From: UBA5336 sp038745855
Lineage (GTDB): Bacteria > Pseudomonadota > Alphaproteobacteria > Caulobacterales > Hyphomonadaceae
Direction: 5' to 3'
Assembly (NCBI GenBank): GCA_038745855.1
Contig: JBCDLC010000005.1
Span: forward strand, 1-64,000
Length of the DNA stretch: 64,000 nucleotides
Below the pieces are notes generated by a model. That model was given only the letters and a program-made list of their open reading frames with translations. It was not told the DNA's origin and did not search any database. The position numbers and the translations under genes are program-made. The number at the start of each line of letters is the position of its first letter. Position 1 is the first letter of the stretch. Below, in pieces: positions 1 through 8,138 of this stretch.

Positions 1-221
1 ATATCCCCCAACACAGCCCGCGGGCCCCGCCAAGGCGCCCACACGGGCCCCAGCGCGGGCCGCCTGAAAACTCAGCCACCCCCACCCCGGCCCCAAAACC
101 GGGAATACACCCGCTGGAAAAAACACCCCGCGCCCCATTCCCCAACCCGCCCCACGTCCATAATCCAGTATGGCCCCGGGCCACTCCCCGCGCTAAGGCT
201 TACGCCGAGCCGCAATCCGAT
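1..221. other. Left chromosomal flank, no gene seen
   Basis: C-rich sequence up to the start of the split tRNA gene. I see no convincing coding frame, RNA gene or repeat. It should hold the promoter of the original tRNA-Leu gene, but I cannot point to clear -35 and -10 boxes. Confidence 0.5.
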
Positions 222-260
222 GCGGGCGTGGCGAAAGTGGTAAACGCAGCGGACTTAAAA
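222..260 (+). pseudogene. tRNA-Leu(UAA) 5' half, split by the element
   Basis: Begins with acceptor strand GCGGGCG, followed by a D-arm and the 5' side of an anticodon stem ending in the loop CTTAAAA with anticodon UAA. After the loop the sequence leaves the tRNA consensus: no variable arm, T-arm or CCA follows. The missing 52 nt are found 31.7 kb away at 31966-32017, whose acceptor strand CGCCCGC pairs perfectly with this one. Taking 222-256 plus 31966-32017 gives an 87-nt class II tRNA. This is the left remnant of the chromosomal target gene of the integrated element. Confidence 0.93.
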
Positions 261-262
261 TC
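254..262 (+). repeat. attL core (CTTAAAATC)
   Basis: Nine-base direct repeat, identical to 31963-31971, made of the seven-base anticodon loop plus two stem bases. It marks the left end of the integrated element. Tyrosine recombinases that use the anticodon loop as crossover region are an established class; the exact crossover point inside the core is not resolved by the sequence. Confidence 0.85.
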
Positions 263-413
263 TGTTGGCAACAACAAATTTCATGTGACGAAAACAGAAA
301 GAAAAGCTAAAAATATCAGATATTTGAAGCGACAGAGAGCGAAAGGAAATCTGAACCGCCCCATTGGCTGTGAGTCATATAGGGGTCAAGAGGGGCGCAA
401 AGCCTCGCAAAAT

Positions 414-743
414 GCGGACGTGGTGGAATCGGTAGACACAAGAGACTTAAGCCATGTTTGAGTGCCCCGGCAGAAATGACGGGAGTAGAACTGCTCAAAT
501 TCGGGGAAAGCTAACGGTCAGTTTCTGACCCACGCCAATCCCGAGCCAAGCCCCAAAAAAGGGAAGGTGTAGAGACTAGACGGGCAGCATCTAAGGTCAG
601 GCAACTGGCTACGATGAAGGGATAGTCCAGGCCACAAACGACGTGCTTGAATTATTCTCGTGCGTCGGCGGTGAAAGCCGTAGCGGGTAAGAAAATCTCT
701 CGATCGTATGATCGTGCGGGTTCGAGTCCCGCCGTCCGCACCA
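414..743 (+). tRNA. tRNA-Leu(UAA), interrupted by a group I intron
   Basis: Exon 1 is 414-448 and exon 2 is 692-743, including an encoded CCA. The joined product is 87 nt with acceptor pairs GCGGACG/CGTCCGC, anticodon stem AGAGA/TCTCT, loop CTTAAAA (anticodon UAA), a long variable arm with a GATC/GATC stem and T-arm GCGGG/CCCGC, all standard for a class II leucine tRNA. It differs at many positions from the split host tRNA, so it is not a recent duplicate. It lies inside the element and is probably the copy that supplies UAA-decoding tRNA-Leu after the host gene was broken. Confidence 0.95.
449..691 (+). ncRNA. Group I intron (IC3-like) in tRNA-Leu anticodon loop
   Basis: The 243-nt intron follows U34 of the anticodon and ends in G, giving U^AA, the same position as the well-known cyanobacterial and plastid tRNA-Leu(UAA) intron. 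Conserved core elements appear in order: P-like AATTCGGGGAAA at 498-509, Q-like AATCCCGAGCCAAGCCC at 537-553, R-like GTGTAGAGACTAGACGGG at 567-584, and S-like GATAGTCC near 621-628. No homing endonuclease frame is present. Self-splicing is expected from the family. Similar introns are known in a few proteobacterial tRNA genes. Confidence 0.93.
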
Positions 744-747
744 TTCC

Positions 748-1158
748 TCAATCAGCCGTGACTCGCCCGTAGAGTTCGAGGCTGTGGCTTTCGAGTGTGT
801 AGCCCAGGCGTTCGGCAATTTGCTGCTTTAACGCCTCCAGTTCCGGATCGCGAAACTCGATGACATTGCCGGTCTCGACATCGATCAGATGGTCATGATG
901 ACCTTTGCCTTTGACCTCATAACGTGCCCGACCATCGCCGAAATCGTGCTTGATGATGAAGCCGCACTTGTCGAATGCGCTCAAAGCGCGATAGACGATG
1001 GCGAGAGACATTTTCGGATCATGTCGCCGGGCGCGGCGATGCAATTGCTCGACATCCGGATGATCGGAGGATTTTTCGAGGACACGGCAGATGATCGCCC
1101 GCTGCGGCGACAGGCCTCCCAGTTGTCTGGGGGCGCGATCCTCTAGTCTCTCCGCCAT
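748..1158 (-). CDS. fur: Fur family metal-responsive repressor
   Basis: 136 aa, normal length for Fur. It has an N-terminal winged helix (about residues 15-80) and a metal-binding dimerisation half with HHDHL at 87-91 and the late HSLELYG motif. The CxxC pairs of structural-zinc Fur proteins are absent, which is common in alphaproteobacteria. The start is supported by GTAGGAGGAC upstream. It is the last gene of the minus-strand iron cluster, 17 bp after DUF3325, and ends 4 bp from the intron-bearing tRNA. Its position inside the element suggests that the cargo brings its own iron sensor. A zinc or manganese paralogue of the family cannot be excluded. Confidence 0.85.
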   Translation of the reverse strand: MAERLEDRAPRQLGGLSPQRAIICRVLEKSSDHPDVEQLHRRARRHDPKMSLAIVYRALSAFDKCGFIIKHDFGDGRARYEVKGKGHHDHLIDVETGNVIEFRDPELEALKQQIAERLGYTLESHSLELYGRVTAD

Positions 1159-1175
1159 TATGTCCTCCTACGTCA

Positions 1176-1562
1176 TTATCCTTGCTTATTGCCAGGTCGG
1201 GAAAGTTCTTGAGCTCGTAATCGGCTTTCATACGCTGCGGCTTTGGCGAGAATGGCGGACACGGGCTTCAGACAGCTTGGGCGATAAGCAAGGAGCATGG
1301 CGACGCTGAGTGCGCCGACGGCAAAGAGTAGCGGCCAGAGAATGGCGGCAAAGCTGCCGCCATCGCGGAGGACACAGAACACGAGAGACGCAAAAATGAA
1401 AATCCAGCCGGTCCACTTTGCAAGACGCGGTGTAAGTTCCGGCGGTTTGCCGCCAATGACCTCCCGCCAATTACGTGACTGGGATAGGGCAAGCAGGGCG
1501 CACCCGATGATAGCCGTCAGCGCGGCCAAAAAGAGAAAGAGCGCATCGTTGGTAACGCTCAT
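1176..1562 (-). CDS. DUF3325-like membrane protein of iron cluster
   Basis: 128 aa with about three to four hydrophobic segments (roughly residues 5-28, 48-67, 72-92). Small membrane proteins of this kind recur beside PepSY-TM proteins and siderophore receptors, which is why I call it DUF3325-like. Its start overlaps the stop of the upstream PepSY gene by 4 nt (ATGA), indicating translational coupling. Molecular function is unknown; a role in the membrane complex that handles siderophore reduction or uptake is an inference from context. Confidence 0.7.
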   Translation of the reverse strand: MSVTNDALFLFLAALTAIIGCALLALSQSRNWREVIGGKPPELTPRLAKWTGWIFIFASLVFCVLRDGGSFAAILWPLLFAVGALSVAMLLAYRPSCLKPVSAILAKAAAYESRLRAQELSRPGNKQG

Positions 1563-3172
1563 CTGGCCTGGGCCTCGTCTGAGGGCTCTGTTTGGACGTG
1601 TTTGCTAAACGCGCCAGTTGTTTCCGACTTTTTCAGACGAAGGGCGGCCCAGATGGCGGTCAGCGCCCCGGCGAGTAGAATCAGGTCCATGCTGGCGACT
1701 GACCAAATACCCTCGCTGATCATCGCGGGGATATGATCGCCGGTCGTTATCCAGTTGAGGAGAATGGCACTGACGCCGAGCACAGCAATGACCCAGCACT
1801 GATCGCGCCAGGCGGCCTTGTCGCGCACAGCTGCGTGAATGAACGTGGAGATCCACGTGAGGAAGAACGCCCATATCTCTAGAGCCGCCCGTCCATTGCC
1901 GAGCAGAGCTGCTTCGGCCGGCAGGAGACGGTTAGCGATCAGGAAAGCGCCCGTTGCAATGATAATCCCGCTGACCGCACCGACGGTGAGCGCTCGGATT
2001 ACTCGTACTTGGACTGTCTGTTCTCGCCCCGTCCTTATTCGCGCTCTCATCCAGAATAGATTCCCGGTCGCGATCATAACGCAGCCCATCAAACCACAGA
2101 CCAAATAGAGCCATCGCAACGGCCAGTGATCGAACTGGATGTAATGCAGCCCCACGAGCCAAGTATGCGCATGTCGTGCGGGGCCAGCGCTGAAATCTTT
2201 TAATATATGGCCCGAAATCGCGTCGAAAACGAGCGTCTCCTTTCCAACTTCGACGCGTTTTGACGTAAAAAGTTGCCTTGCGGTGACCGTCGCGTTTTCT
2301 GTCCCAAAATTATTTATGTACAGAACATCTGCTACTTCAGGACTCCCCGTCCTTTCTGTCCAGATATTGGCCGCTTGAATGAGGTATTGATCAAGCGACT
2401 GCATTTCCGCCGCTTGCGGGTTTTCTTCTGATAAAGAGACAAAACCAAAATAGTCGTCGCGAAAAGCCCCGTCGTCACCGGAATAAATTGCCGAAATTGG
2501 CCACGGCAAAAATATCATAAACAGGATCAACAGACCACTGACTGTGATGAAGAAATAAAATGGCAGAGCGACCACACTAGTCAGATTATGAAGGTCAAGC
2601 GTCGAACGTCTTAGCGCTTTCCATGGTCGAAACGTGAAAAAATCGGCAAATATTTTACGATGAATAAAGATTCCGGAAACGATTAAAACGAGCATAGCCA
2701 TACTTGAAAAGCCAACCAACCAGAGGCCGATATTGTTCCATCTTATATGGAGCATGTAATGGAAAGAGTAAAAGAAATCGGATGCCGCTTCGCTTTCAGT
2801 TTCAGCAATATAAGTTCCATCTCGCGGGTTCAGCTTAACGCTAGTTCTTTCTCCCTCGAGATTGTCGAAACTATACTCAAGAAATGGCTCACGCTTTTTC
2901 GGCAGAGTGATAATGACGAACGATCCTATTTTTGCTTCGCCTTGAAGTCTCGGAAGGACCAAATCATCAAGTATGACCGACCCGCCGCCGTCGTCGAAGG
3001 TCATACGCAATTCCGGCTTCATCCATTGGTCAATTTCTGAGTCGACCACAGTAAGCGTTCCCATCCAGAAGATAGCAAACAGAAGGCCGCCTAAGGCAAT
3101 CCCGAACCAAGTATGACACCAATTCATTGACCGCCTAAAGCTTTCGCCTGGCGGAAACAGGAGAAGCGCCAT
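1559..3172 (-). CDS. PepSY-associated TM protein (PiuB-like)
   Basis: 537 aa, inner-membrane protein. The N-terminal helix near residues 15-40 and further helices around 150-170, 195-225, 340-365 and the C-terminal third enclose periplasmic PepSY-like regions. The early motif RSMNWCHTWFGIALGG is characteristic of PepSY-TM proteins, with conserved histidines such as HNLTS and HAHTWLVGLHYIQF that may bind heme. Members are usually Fur-regulated and proposed to reduce ferric siderophores at the membrane. It sits between DUF3649 and DUF3325 and is probably co-transcribed with the TonB receptor upstream. Confidence 0.88.
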   Translation of the reverse strand: MALLLFPPGESFRRSMNWCHTWFGIALGGLLFAIFWMGTLTVVDSEIDQWMKPELRMTFDDGGGSVILDDLVLPRLQGEAKIGSFVIITLPKKREPFLEYSFDNLEGERTSVKLNPRDGTYIAETESEAASDFFYSFHYMLHIRWNNIGLWLVGFSSMAMLVLIVSGIFIHRKIFADFFTFRPWKALRRSTLDLHNLTSVVALPFYFFITVSGLLILFMIFLPWPISAIYSGDDGAFRDDYFGFVSLSEENPQAAEMQSLDQYLIQAANIWTERTGSPEVADVLYINNFGTENATVTARQLFTSKRVEVGKETLVFDAISGHILKDFSAGPARHAHTWLVGLHYIQFDHWPLRWLYLVCGLMGCVMIATGNLFWMRARIRTGREQTVQVRVIRALTVGAVSGIIIATGAFLIANRLLPAEAALLGNGRAALEIWAFFLTWISTFIHAAVRDKAAWRDQCWVIAVLGVSAILLNWITTGDHIPAMISEGIWSVASMDLILLAGALTAIWAALRLKKSETTGAFSKHVQTEPSDEAQAR

Positions 3173-3177
3173 TCTGA

Positions 3178-3480
3178 TTAATCAGCTCTGACTAGTATGG
3201 GTGTGCCAAAAATGCCGATCAGCCCGAAGCACAGAAGACCAATTGTCGCAGTCCAGAACCTTTCTGTTGCGATAATCCAGAGGCTTATTGCCAGATAAAC
3301 GGGCACGCTTGTGAGGATGGAAAATACGATTGCCTCACTTCTGGAAACTCCGGCCACTACCAACAGTAAACTTAAAACTGCTACGTAGGAATTTACTGCC
3401 AGATAGCCTACGAAAATGGCGGCGAGAACACGAAGTGATCGGTCCACGTTCTCGCCAGAAATCAGGATACGTTTTCTCAC
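3178..3480 (-). CDS. DUF3649-like small membrane protein
   Basis: About 100 aa if started at the GTG at 3480, preceded by a GGAAA-type ribosome site. An upstream ATG at 3600 is in frame but would run deep into the receptor gene, so I prefer the GTG. The protein is mostly membrane-embedded, with three likely helices. Its place directly after a TonB siderophore receptor and before a PepSY protein matches the DUF3649 family of iron-uptake operons. Function unknown. Confidence 0.65.
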   Translation of the reverse strand: MRKRILISGENVDRSLRVLAAIFVGYLAVNSYVAVLSLLLVVAGVSRSEAIVFSILTSVPVYLAISLWIIATERFWTATIGLLCFGLIGIFGTPILVRAD

Positions 3481-3493
3481 AGAGCATTTTCCA

Positions 3494-5920
3494 TCAGAAC
3501 GAATAAGCGGCCTCAAGTAGAAATGTCCGAGGGAGTCCGAATGCAAGTTGCGATCGCCCATTCGTACCTGACCAATAGTCTTCGTCAGCAATATTTTCAA
3601 CCGACGCGCGAAGGATCAATGGGGTGTTGGAGAATTTTGAAAAATCGATCGCTGCATTTAGATCGAAACGGACCCAGTCGGGAAGTTCTTGAAGATTTTC
3701 TACATCGACAAATTGATCACCCTGATAAATGAAACGCCCACCCACTGTTATAGCATCCGATAGGGACGGCAGATTATATTCTGCGTAGAGTGAAACACGC
3801 TGATCGAATGTTCCTGGTGCTGTATTGCCTTGAAGCGCTGGGTCGATGGCTTCCGTAAACTCTGCGTCGATTAATGAAAAGCCGCCCAGAACCTTAAGCC
3901 TTTCAGTAACAGAACCAGAAGCAAAGAACTCTAATCCTTGTACTCTGGTCGTGCCGAGAAATTCGAATACGTTCGTGTCGGGGTTTAAGTCAGCTTCATC
4001 AGTTTCGATCTGGAAAGCTGCGGCTTGTATAAATAATCCATTGAAATCCAATTTCGCACCAATCTCTATTTGATCCGATACGCTCGGCTGGAAAACCTCT
4101 CCCGCGTTGACCGCTGTGTCAGGCGCTATAGGGCCTTCAGAAAGGGCTTCAATGTAATTGGCATATATCGACGAATTTTCGGTAGGCTTAAATGTAACGC
4201 CGACTGAAGGAGACCAACGTGCTTCATCATATTCCGTTTCGCGACTACCCGTGACCGGATTAAATGACCCTTGTTTTATATTTTGATATCGTGCGCCCCC
4301 TACCACACTTACTCTGTCGTCAAAGAGGCTGATCGTATCCCCAATTACGAAGCTTTCGAGTGTTTGTAACGAACGAGTACTCTGATCAATGTCCCGTACT
4401 GTGATATCTGGGCCGACCGATGTACGTGATTCAAAGATATTCTGCTGAAATGACTGCCCAATTGTGAATGCGTTAGCACTTTCAAGATCGATTATTGAAT
4501 ACTCAAGAACGTAGTTATGGGACAAAGAGCCGGTAACAAAATCGCCTCGAACGCCGAATCGTCCCGACCAGCTCTCGTCAAATGCAGGAGATTCGAAATT
4601 GGTTTCTGTTGCAGTGCCATCTTCGTCGGTAATTCTTGAGAAACTGGCGACAAGATCGACTTCGCTGTCACCGTATCCTCCGGTAGCGTATGCCGTAAGC
4701 CAAGATGCGACGTCCCACTCAGCGGACCCAATCACGAAATAGTCCTCCGTCTTGAATCTTGCGAAATCGCCTTGCTGGGGCAGACTATTCCTAGGCGCGT
4801 CAGGTACAATAACACCGCTCGCAATCAACGGCGCTCGCGCCTGAGGCCCGAGGTCTCGTTCGGCGTAACTCGCATCAAGTGTCAAACGCACATCACCGAT
4901 AGTGTAATCTGTACCAAGAGCAAATATAGCGTTTTCATCGCGTTGACCTTCGAGCGGGGTTGATCCCTCACCATAAAGTGCGTTGAACCGCACACCCAAC
5001 TCATCGGCCGTGCCAAAGCGCCTACCGATATCCGCTCGGCCTGAGACATAACCGTCTGAAATGTAATTCAGCTTAAGGTCAGTGATAGGCTCATTCTCAG
5101 CACGCTTTGTAGTAATGCTAAGTACACCGCCAATTTGTCCTCCTGGCCCCGTGCCAGTCAGTAATGAAGAGGGTCCGCGAAGCACATCGACTGTGTCGGC
5201 GAAAACAAATGAACCTGTCTGAGTTGGTGAAACACCGAACAACCCGTTGATTTGGACGCTTGAGGAGAAAATTTCAAACCCCCGAACAATGAAACCGTCC
5301 ACACCCTGGAATTGATTAAATGAGGTTGAAATTCCGGGATCGTTTTCCAAAACGTCATATAAATTGACCGCCTGTTGGGATGACAAAAGGTCCTGGCTAT
5401 AGCTAGTGACTGAATAGGGCGTATCAAGAACGTCAAGTCGGCCGAGAACACCGACGGAGGCCTGTTTGTTCGTTAGTTGTCCCGTAACAATGATCGTATC
5501 TTCGACACGCGGTTCAGGTTCGCCTTCAACCACCGCCTCCCTGGCTGGTTGCGCAACTGGCTCGACCTGCGCGACAACCTCAGTGACAAGATAGGCTCCC
5601 GTACTGCTGCGTTCGAATTCCAGTCCTGAGCCTGCGAGCAGGCGCTCAATGGCCTGCTCTGTCGTGACGGCTCCCGAGACACCCGTTGTCGATTTGCCAC
5701 TAACCAGTTCGTTCGGCGCAATGACCGTGACGCCGAAGATTTCAGAGATCGTGATCAGCGCGTCGTCAAGAGGTCCGGCCGGGATGTTAACCTGTTGTTC
5801 CGCCGTCGCGGCTGCCGGTTCCTGGGCGATCGCCGCTGGCGTTGCAGCCATGATGGCAAGCGTTGATGCGGCGGCTGTGAGGGCAGCTTTGCCCCATCGG
5901 TTTGTTGTGTATTTCGGCAC
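3494..5920 (-). CDS. TonB-dependent siderophore receptor with STN domain
   Basis: 808 aa from a GTG at 5920, chosen because AGAGGGG lies 8 nt upstream and a classical signal peptide follows, ending AIAQ. An ATG at 5974 would add 18 residues. After the signal come the secretin/TonB short N-terminal (STN) signalling domain (about 35-105), the TonB-box/plug region (about 140-270, with ITVTGQL-type start and RGPSSLL), and the outer-membrane barrel ending in Phe. STN receptors transduce substrate binding to a FecR/FecI pair, and such a pair is immediately upstream. Substrate is probably a ferric siderophore; which one cannot be told. Confidence 0.93.
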   Translation of the reverse strand: MPKYTTNRWGKAALTAAASTLAIMAATPAAIAQEPAAATAEQQVNIPAGPLDDALITISEIFGVTVIAPNELVSGKSTTGVSGAVTTEQAIERLLAGSGLEFERSSTGAYLVTEVVAQVEPVAQPAREAVVEGEPEPRVEDTIIVTGQLTNKQASVGVLGRLDVLDTPYSVTSYSQDLLSSQQAVNLYDVLENDPGISTSFNQFQGVDGFIVRGFEIFSSSVQINGLFGVSPTQTGSFVFADTVDVLRGPSSLLTGTGPGGQIGGVLSITTKRAENEPITDLKLNYISDGYVSGRADIGRRFGTADELGVRFNALYGEGSTPLEGQRDENAIFALGTDYTIGDVRLTLDASYAERDLGPQARAPLIASGVIVPDAPRNSLPQQGDFARFKTEDYFVIGSAEWDVASWLTAYATGGYGDSEVDLVASFSRITDEDGTATETNFESPAFDESWSGRFGVRGDFVTGSLSHNYVLEYSIIDLESANAFTIGQSFQQNIFESRTSVGPDITVRDIDQSTRSLQTLESFVIGDTISLFDDRVSVVGGARYQNIKQGSFNPVTGSRETEYDEARWSPSVGVTFKPTENSSIYANYIEALSEGPIAPDTAVNAGEVFQPSVSDQIEIGAKLDFNGLFIQAAAFQIETDEADLNPDTNVFEFLGTTRVQGLEFFASGSVTERLKVLGGFSLIDAEFTEAIDPALQGNTAPGTFDQRVSLYAEYNLPSLSDAITVGGRFIYQGDQFVDVENLQELPDWVRFDLNAAIDFSKFSNTPLILRASVENIADEDYWSGTNGRSQLAFGLPRTFLLEAAYSF

Positions 5921-6058
5921 GGTTTTACCCCTCTGTGATCCAGTGAAGCGAATGGTTTGCATTCGCGGTATCACTGACTGGACACGTGGGGACTGTTGAT
6001 CGGCCCCCCGACCTGCGAAAAAAGTTCAGAAAAAGTAAAATTTCTTTCTGGGCAGGGA

Positions 6059-7117
6059 TCAGGGCCGGGGCCGGATACGCACCTCGGTCTCGCCCGTTTC
6101 CTCAATGATGACGGGATAAAGATCGGGCAGCGCGCCGATCATGCCGTCAATGTCAGAGGCGCGGAACGAGACATTGATTTCACTGGCGGCGATGTCGGCC
6201 GGAATGTTGTCGAGGCGAATGTCTTTCGCCGAGTAGCGGTTGGCGTCGGCGACGATCTCAGCCAGCGTCGCGCCTTTGTAAATCAGCATTTCATTGCGCC
6301 AGGCGCCAACGCGTTCGGGATTGACGGTTTCAATATCTCGGAGGCCGCGCGTTTGCGTCGCCGCGATCTGTTCGCCTGCAGAGAGCTCTTTTTGTGTCAT
6401 GAGGCGCGTCGGTTCCTCACCGATCATATAGGGATGCGCGACCCGTACCCGCCCTTCGGCAACGCCGACACGCGTTATCCCGCCATTGCTGCGCACCTCG
6501 AAGATGGTGCCGAGCACGGTTGCGGTCAGGCGCTCGCTCTCCACGGAAAAGGGCCGCGCCGGGTCCGGGGCGACCTCGAACAGGACCGCACCGCTGGCAA
6601 GCCGGACAATACGTTTGTCGGGATCGAATTCAGTTTCAATCTGCGTGTCCGCGCCGAGTGTTGCGACTGTGCCGTCATCAAGCGTGATCGTAACTGTCTC
6701 GCCGACATTGGCGCTGTAGCTGGCCAGCATTGGCGGGATAGTTGCGGGCGCGACGGGGTCTTGCGGGAGTTGCGTCAGGAGTATGGGCGTCGTGACAAGA
6801 GCGAGCGCTGCCGCAGCCGCAACGAGTTTGAATTGTGTCGTCGCGAACAGGGATTTGGTGTTTTGGGCCAGATCGGCCAGCCGGAATGAGAGACTGCGGC
6901 AACGGTATTTGTCGTCTACATCTTCCGGTTTGAAATGATCGAAGGCCGCCCAGTAAATCTCGGCCTGCTCATAGATTTCTTGATGGCGGACATTCTCGGC
7001 GAGCCAGGCGTCAAACTCCGCCATATCCGCATCAGACATCGGATCATTCTGAATACGGTCGCGCCAACACTGGGCGGTCCTGACGATCCGCCGATACTCA
7101 GGGTCCTTGGGGGTCAT
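6059..7117 (-). CDS. fecR: FecR family anti-sigma/sigma regulator
   Basis: 352 aa. The N-terminal cytoplasmic DUF4880 region (about 5-60, WRDRI...FDAWL) is followed by one membrane helix (about 100-120), a periplasmic FecR domain with GETVTITLDDGTVATLGADT (about 140-245), and a C-terminal DUF4974/STN-like region (about 270-350) that would contact the receptor. Its start overlaps the stop of the sigma factor gene by 4 nt. Together with the STN receptor downstream this makes a complete outer-membrane-to-RNA-polymerase signalling chain. Confidence 0.92.
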   Translation of the reverse strand: MTPKDPEYRRIVRTAQCWRDRIQNDPMSDADMAEFDAWLAENVRHQEIYEQAEIYWAAFDHFKPEDVDDKYRCRSLSFRLADLAQNTKSLFATTQFKLVAAAAALALVTTPILLTQLPQDPVAPATIPPMLASYSANVGETVTITLDDGTVATLGADTQIETEFDPDKRIVRLASGAVLFEVAPDPARPFSVESERLTATVLGTIFEVRSNGGITRVGVAEGRVRVAHPYMIGEEPTRLMTQKELSAGEQIAATQTRGLRDIETVNPERVGAWRNEMLIYKGATLAEIVADANRYSAKDIRLDNIPADIAASEINVSFRASDIDGMIGALPDLYPVIIEETGETEVRIRPRP

Positions 7118-7743
7118 GACTTGTCCCCGGACCGTAAGTCTGCGAGCGCCACCTGGATATCTTCCATCGCTCTGAGGATATGCCGACGTGCCGGGCTGCG
7201 GGCGATATGCAGACGCCGCGCGACTTCGGCAATCGACAGCCCGTCGATCCGGTGCAGAATGAAAGCAAGGCGTCGTTTTTCCGGCATTTTTCCAAAAGCA
7301 TTATTGATGGCGCGTAATTCCTCTCTTGCCCCTACGACACTTTCAGGGGTCGATTCGGCCCCCCGATTTGGAAAAAACAGATGCTCAATCTCAAAATCAA
7401 ATTTGGACCGCGTGCCCCGATCGCGCTTGTCATTGAACAGGAGATTGCGGGCCGTGCACCACAAGAAGCCCTTCAGACTGGAAATGTCGGACGTGTCGCC
7501 GCGCTCGATCAGTTTCTGGAACGCCTGCTGGGTCAGATCATCGGGATCGGGCGGGCCGTCGCCGAAAGTCTGGCGCAGTTTGGCCGACAGGACCGGTGCA
7601 TGCTCGCGGTAAAGCTGATCAAGTTCGGTCGCAGCGGCCGTGTCGGGCCTGGATGCCCGCGGGCTGTCGTCGCCGGTGTTGCTGGCCGTCTCTCGCGCAA
7701 AAAAGTCTGCTGGAAGGGCGCCGGATCGAAAACCGTCCTCCAT
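7114..7743 (-). CDS. fecI: FecI-like ECF sigma factor
   Basis: 209 aa from the ATG at 7743; a TTG at 7773 would add 10 residues. Region 2 (about 45-110, with PDDLTQQAFQKLI and the FLWCTARNLL segment) and region 4 (about 140-200, with MPEKRRLAFILHRIDGLSIAEVARRL) are both present, so it is complete. It should direct transcription of the receptor operon when FecR is triggered by the loaded receptor. A Fur-box-like sequence lies about 125 bp upstream. Confidence 0.92.
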   Translation of the reverse strand: MEDGFRSGALPADFFARETASNTGDDSPRASRPDTAAATELDQLYREHAPVLSAKLRQTFGDGPPDPDDLTQQAFQKLIERGDTSDISSLKGFLWCTARNLLFNDKRDRGTRSKFDFEIEHLFFPNRGAESTPESVVGAREELRAINNAFGKMPEKRRLAFILHRIDGLSIAEVARRLHIARSPARRHILRAMEDIQVALADLRSGDKS

Positions 7744-7868
7744 CACGCAAGGAGTCCCTGTGTCTGCGCCCAACGGCGATCTGCCGCCACGAGTGGCCTA
7801 TCGCACCGTCTGTTCTGTAAATTGACCGATACCCGCATGACCTTCGGTGATGCCGAAGGCTCACCTCC

Positions 7869-7883
7869 TGAGAATGATTTGCA
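7869..7883. promoter_or_regulatory. Candidate Fur box upstream of fecI
   Basis: TGAGAATGATTTGCA resembles the 7-1-7 Fur consensus TGATAAT-N-ATTATCA at 6 of 7 and 5 of 7 positions in the two arms. It lies in the 7744-8138 intergenic stretch between fecI (minus) and the next plus-strand gene, about where a fecI promoter would be. The rest of this 395-bp gap shows no gene that I can support. Confidence 0.5.
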
Positions 7884-8138
7884 GTTACTCTAACGACACC
7901 CTGCTGCTTTGCAAGATTTATCAACCACCTGGCGGGCCGCACAACTGCATCTGTGTCTGCTCCTCTTTGAATCCCGCCTGTCTGGGGGCCGAAATGCCCA
8001 CCTAACGTGTCCGGTTATTGAGAGCGCGCGCATAAATTGCAGGTCTGTTGTCATGTTCAGCTCACTTTGAGCGAGCTAAGACAGCACGCTTGGCTCTTTC
8101 TTGCTTGCGCATAACAGAGCCGAGGGGGAACTGCCAAT

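Noticed and set aside
228..461. 77-aa open frame over the tRNA region
   Set aside because: It lies over the tRNA 5' half, spacer and intron-tRNA exon 1, all explained as RNA genes.
518..818. Minus-strand frames over the group I intron
   Set aside because: They overlap the intron core and the tRNA exon; no homing endonuclease motif is present.
5996..6889. 297-aa plus-strand frame
   Set aside because: Antisense shadow of fecR with no domain pattern, while fecR is clear.
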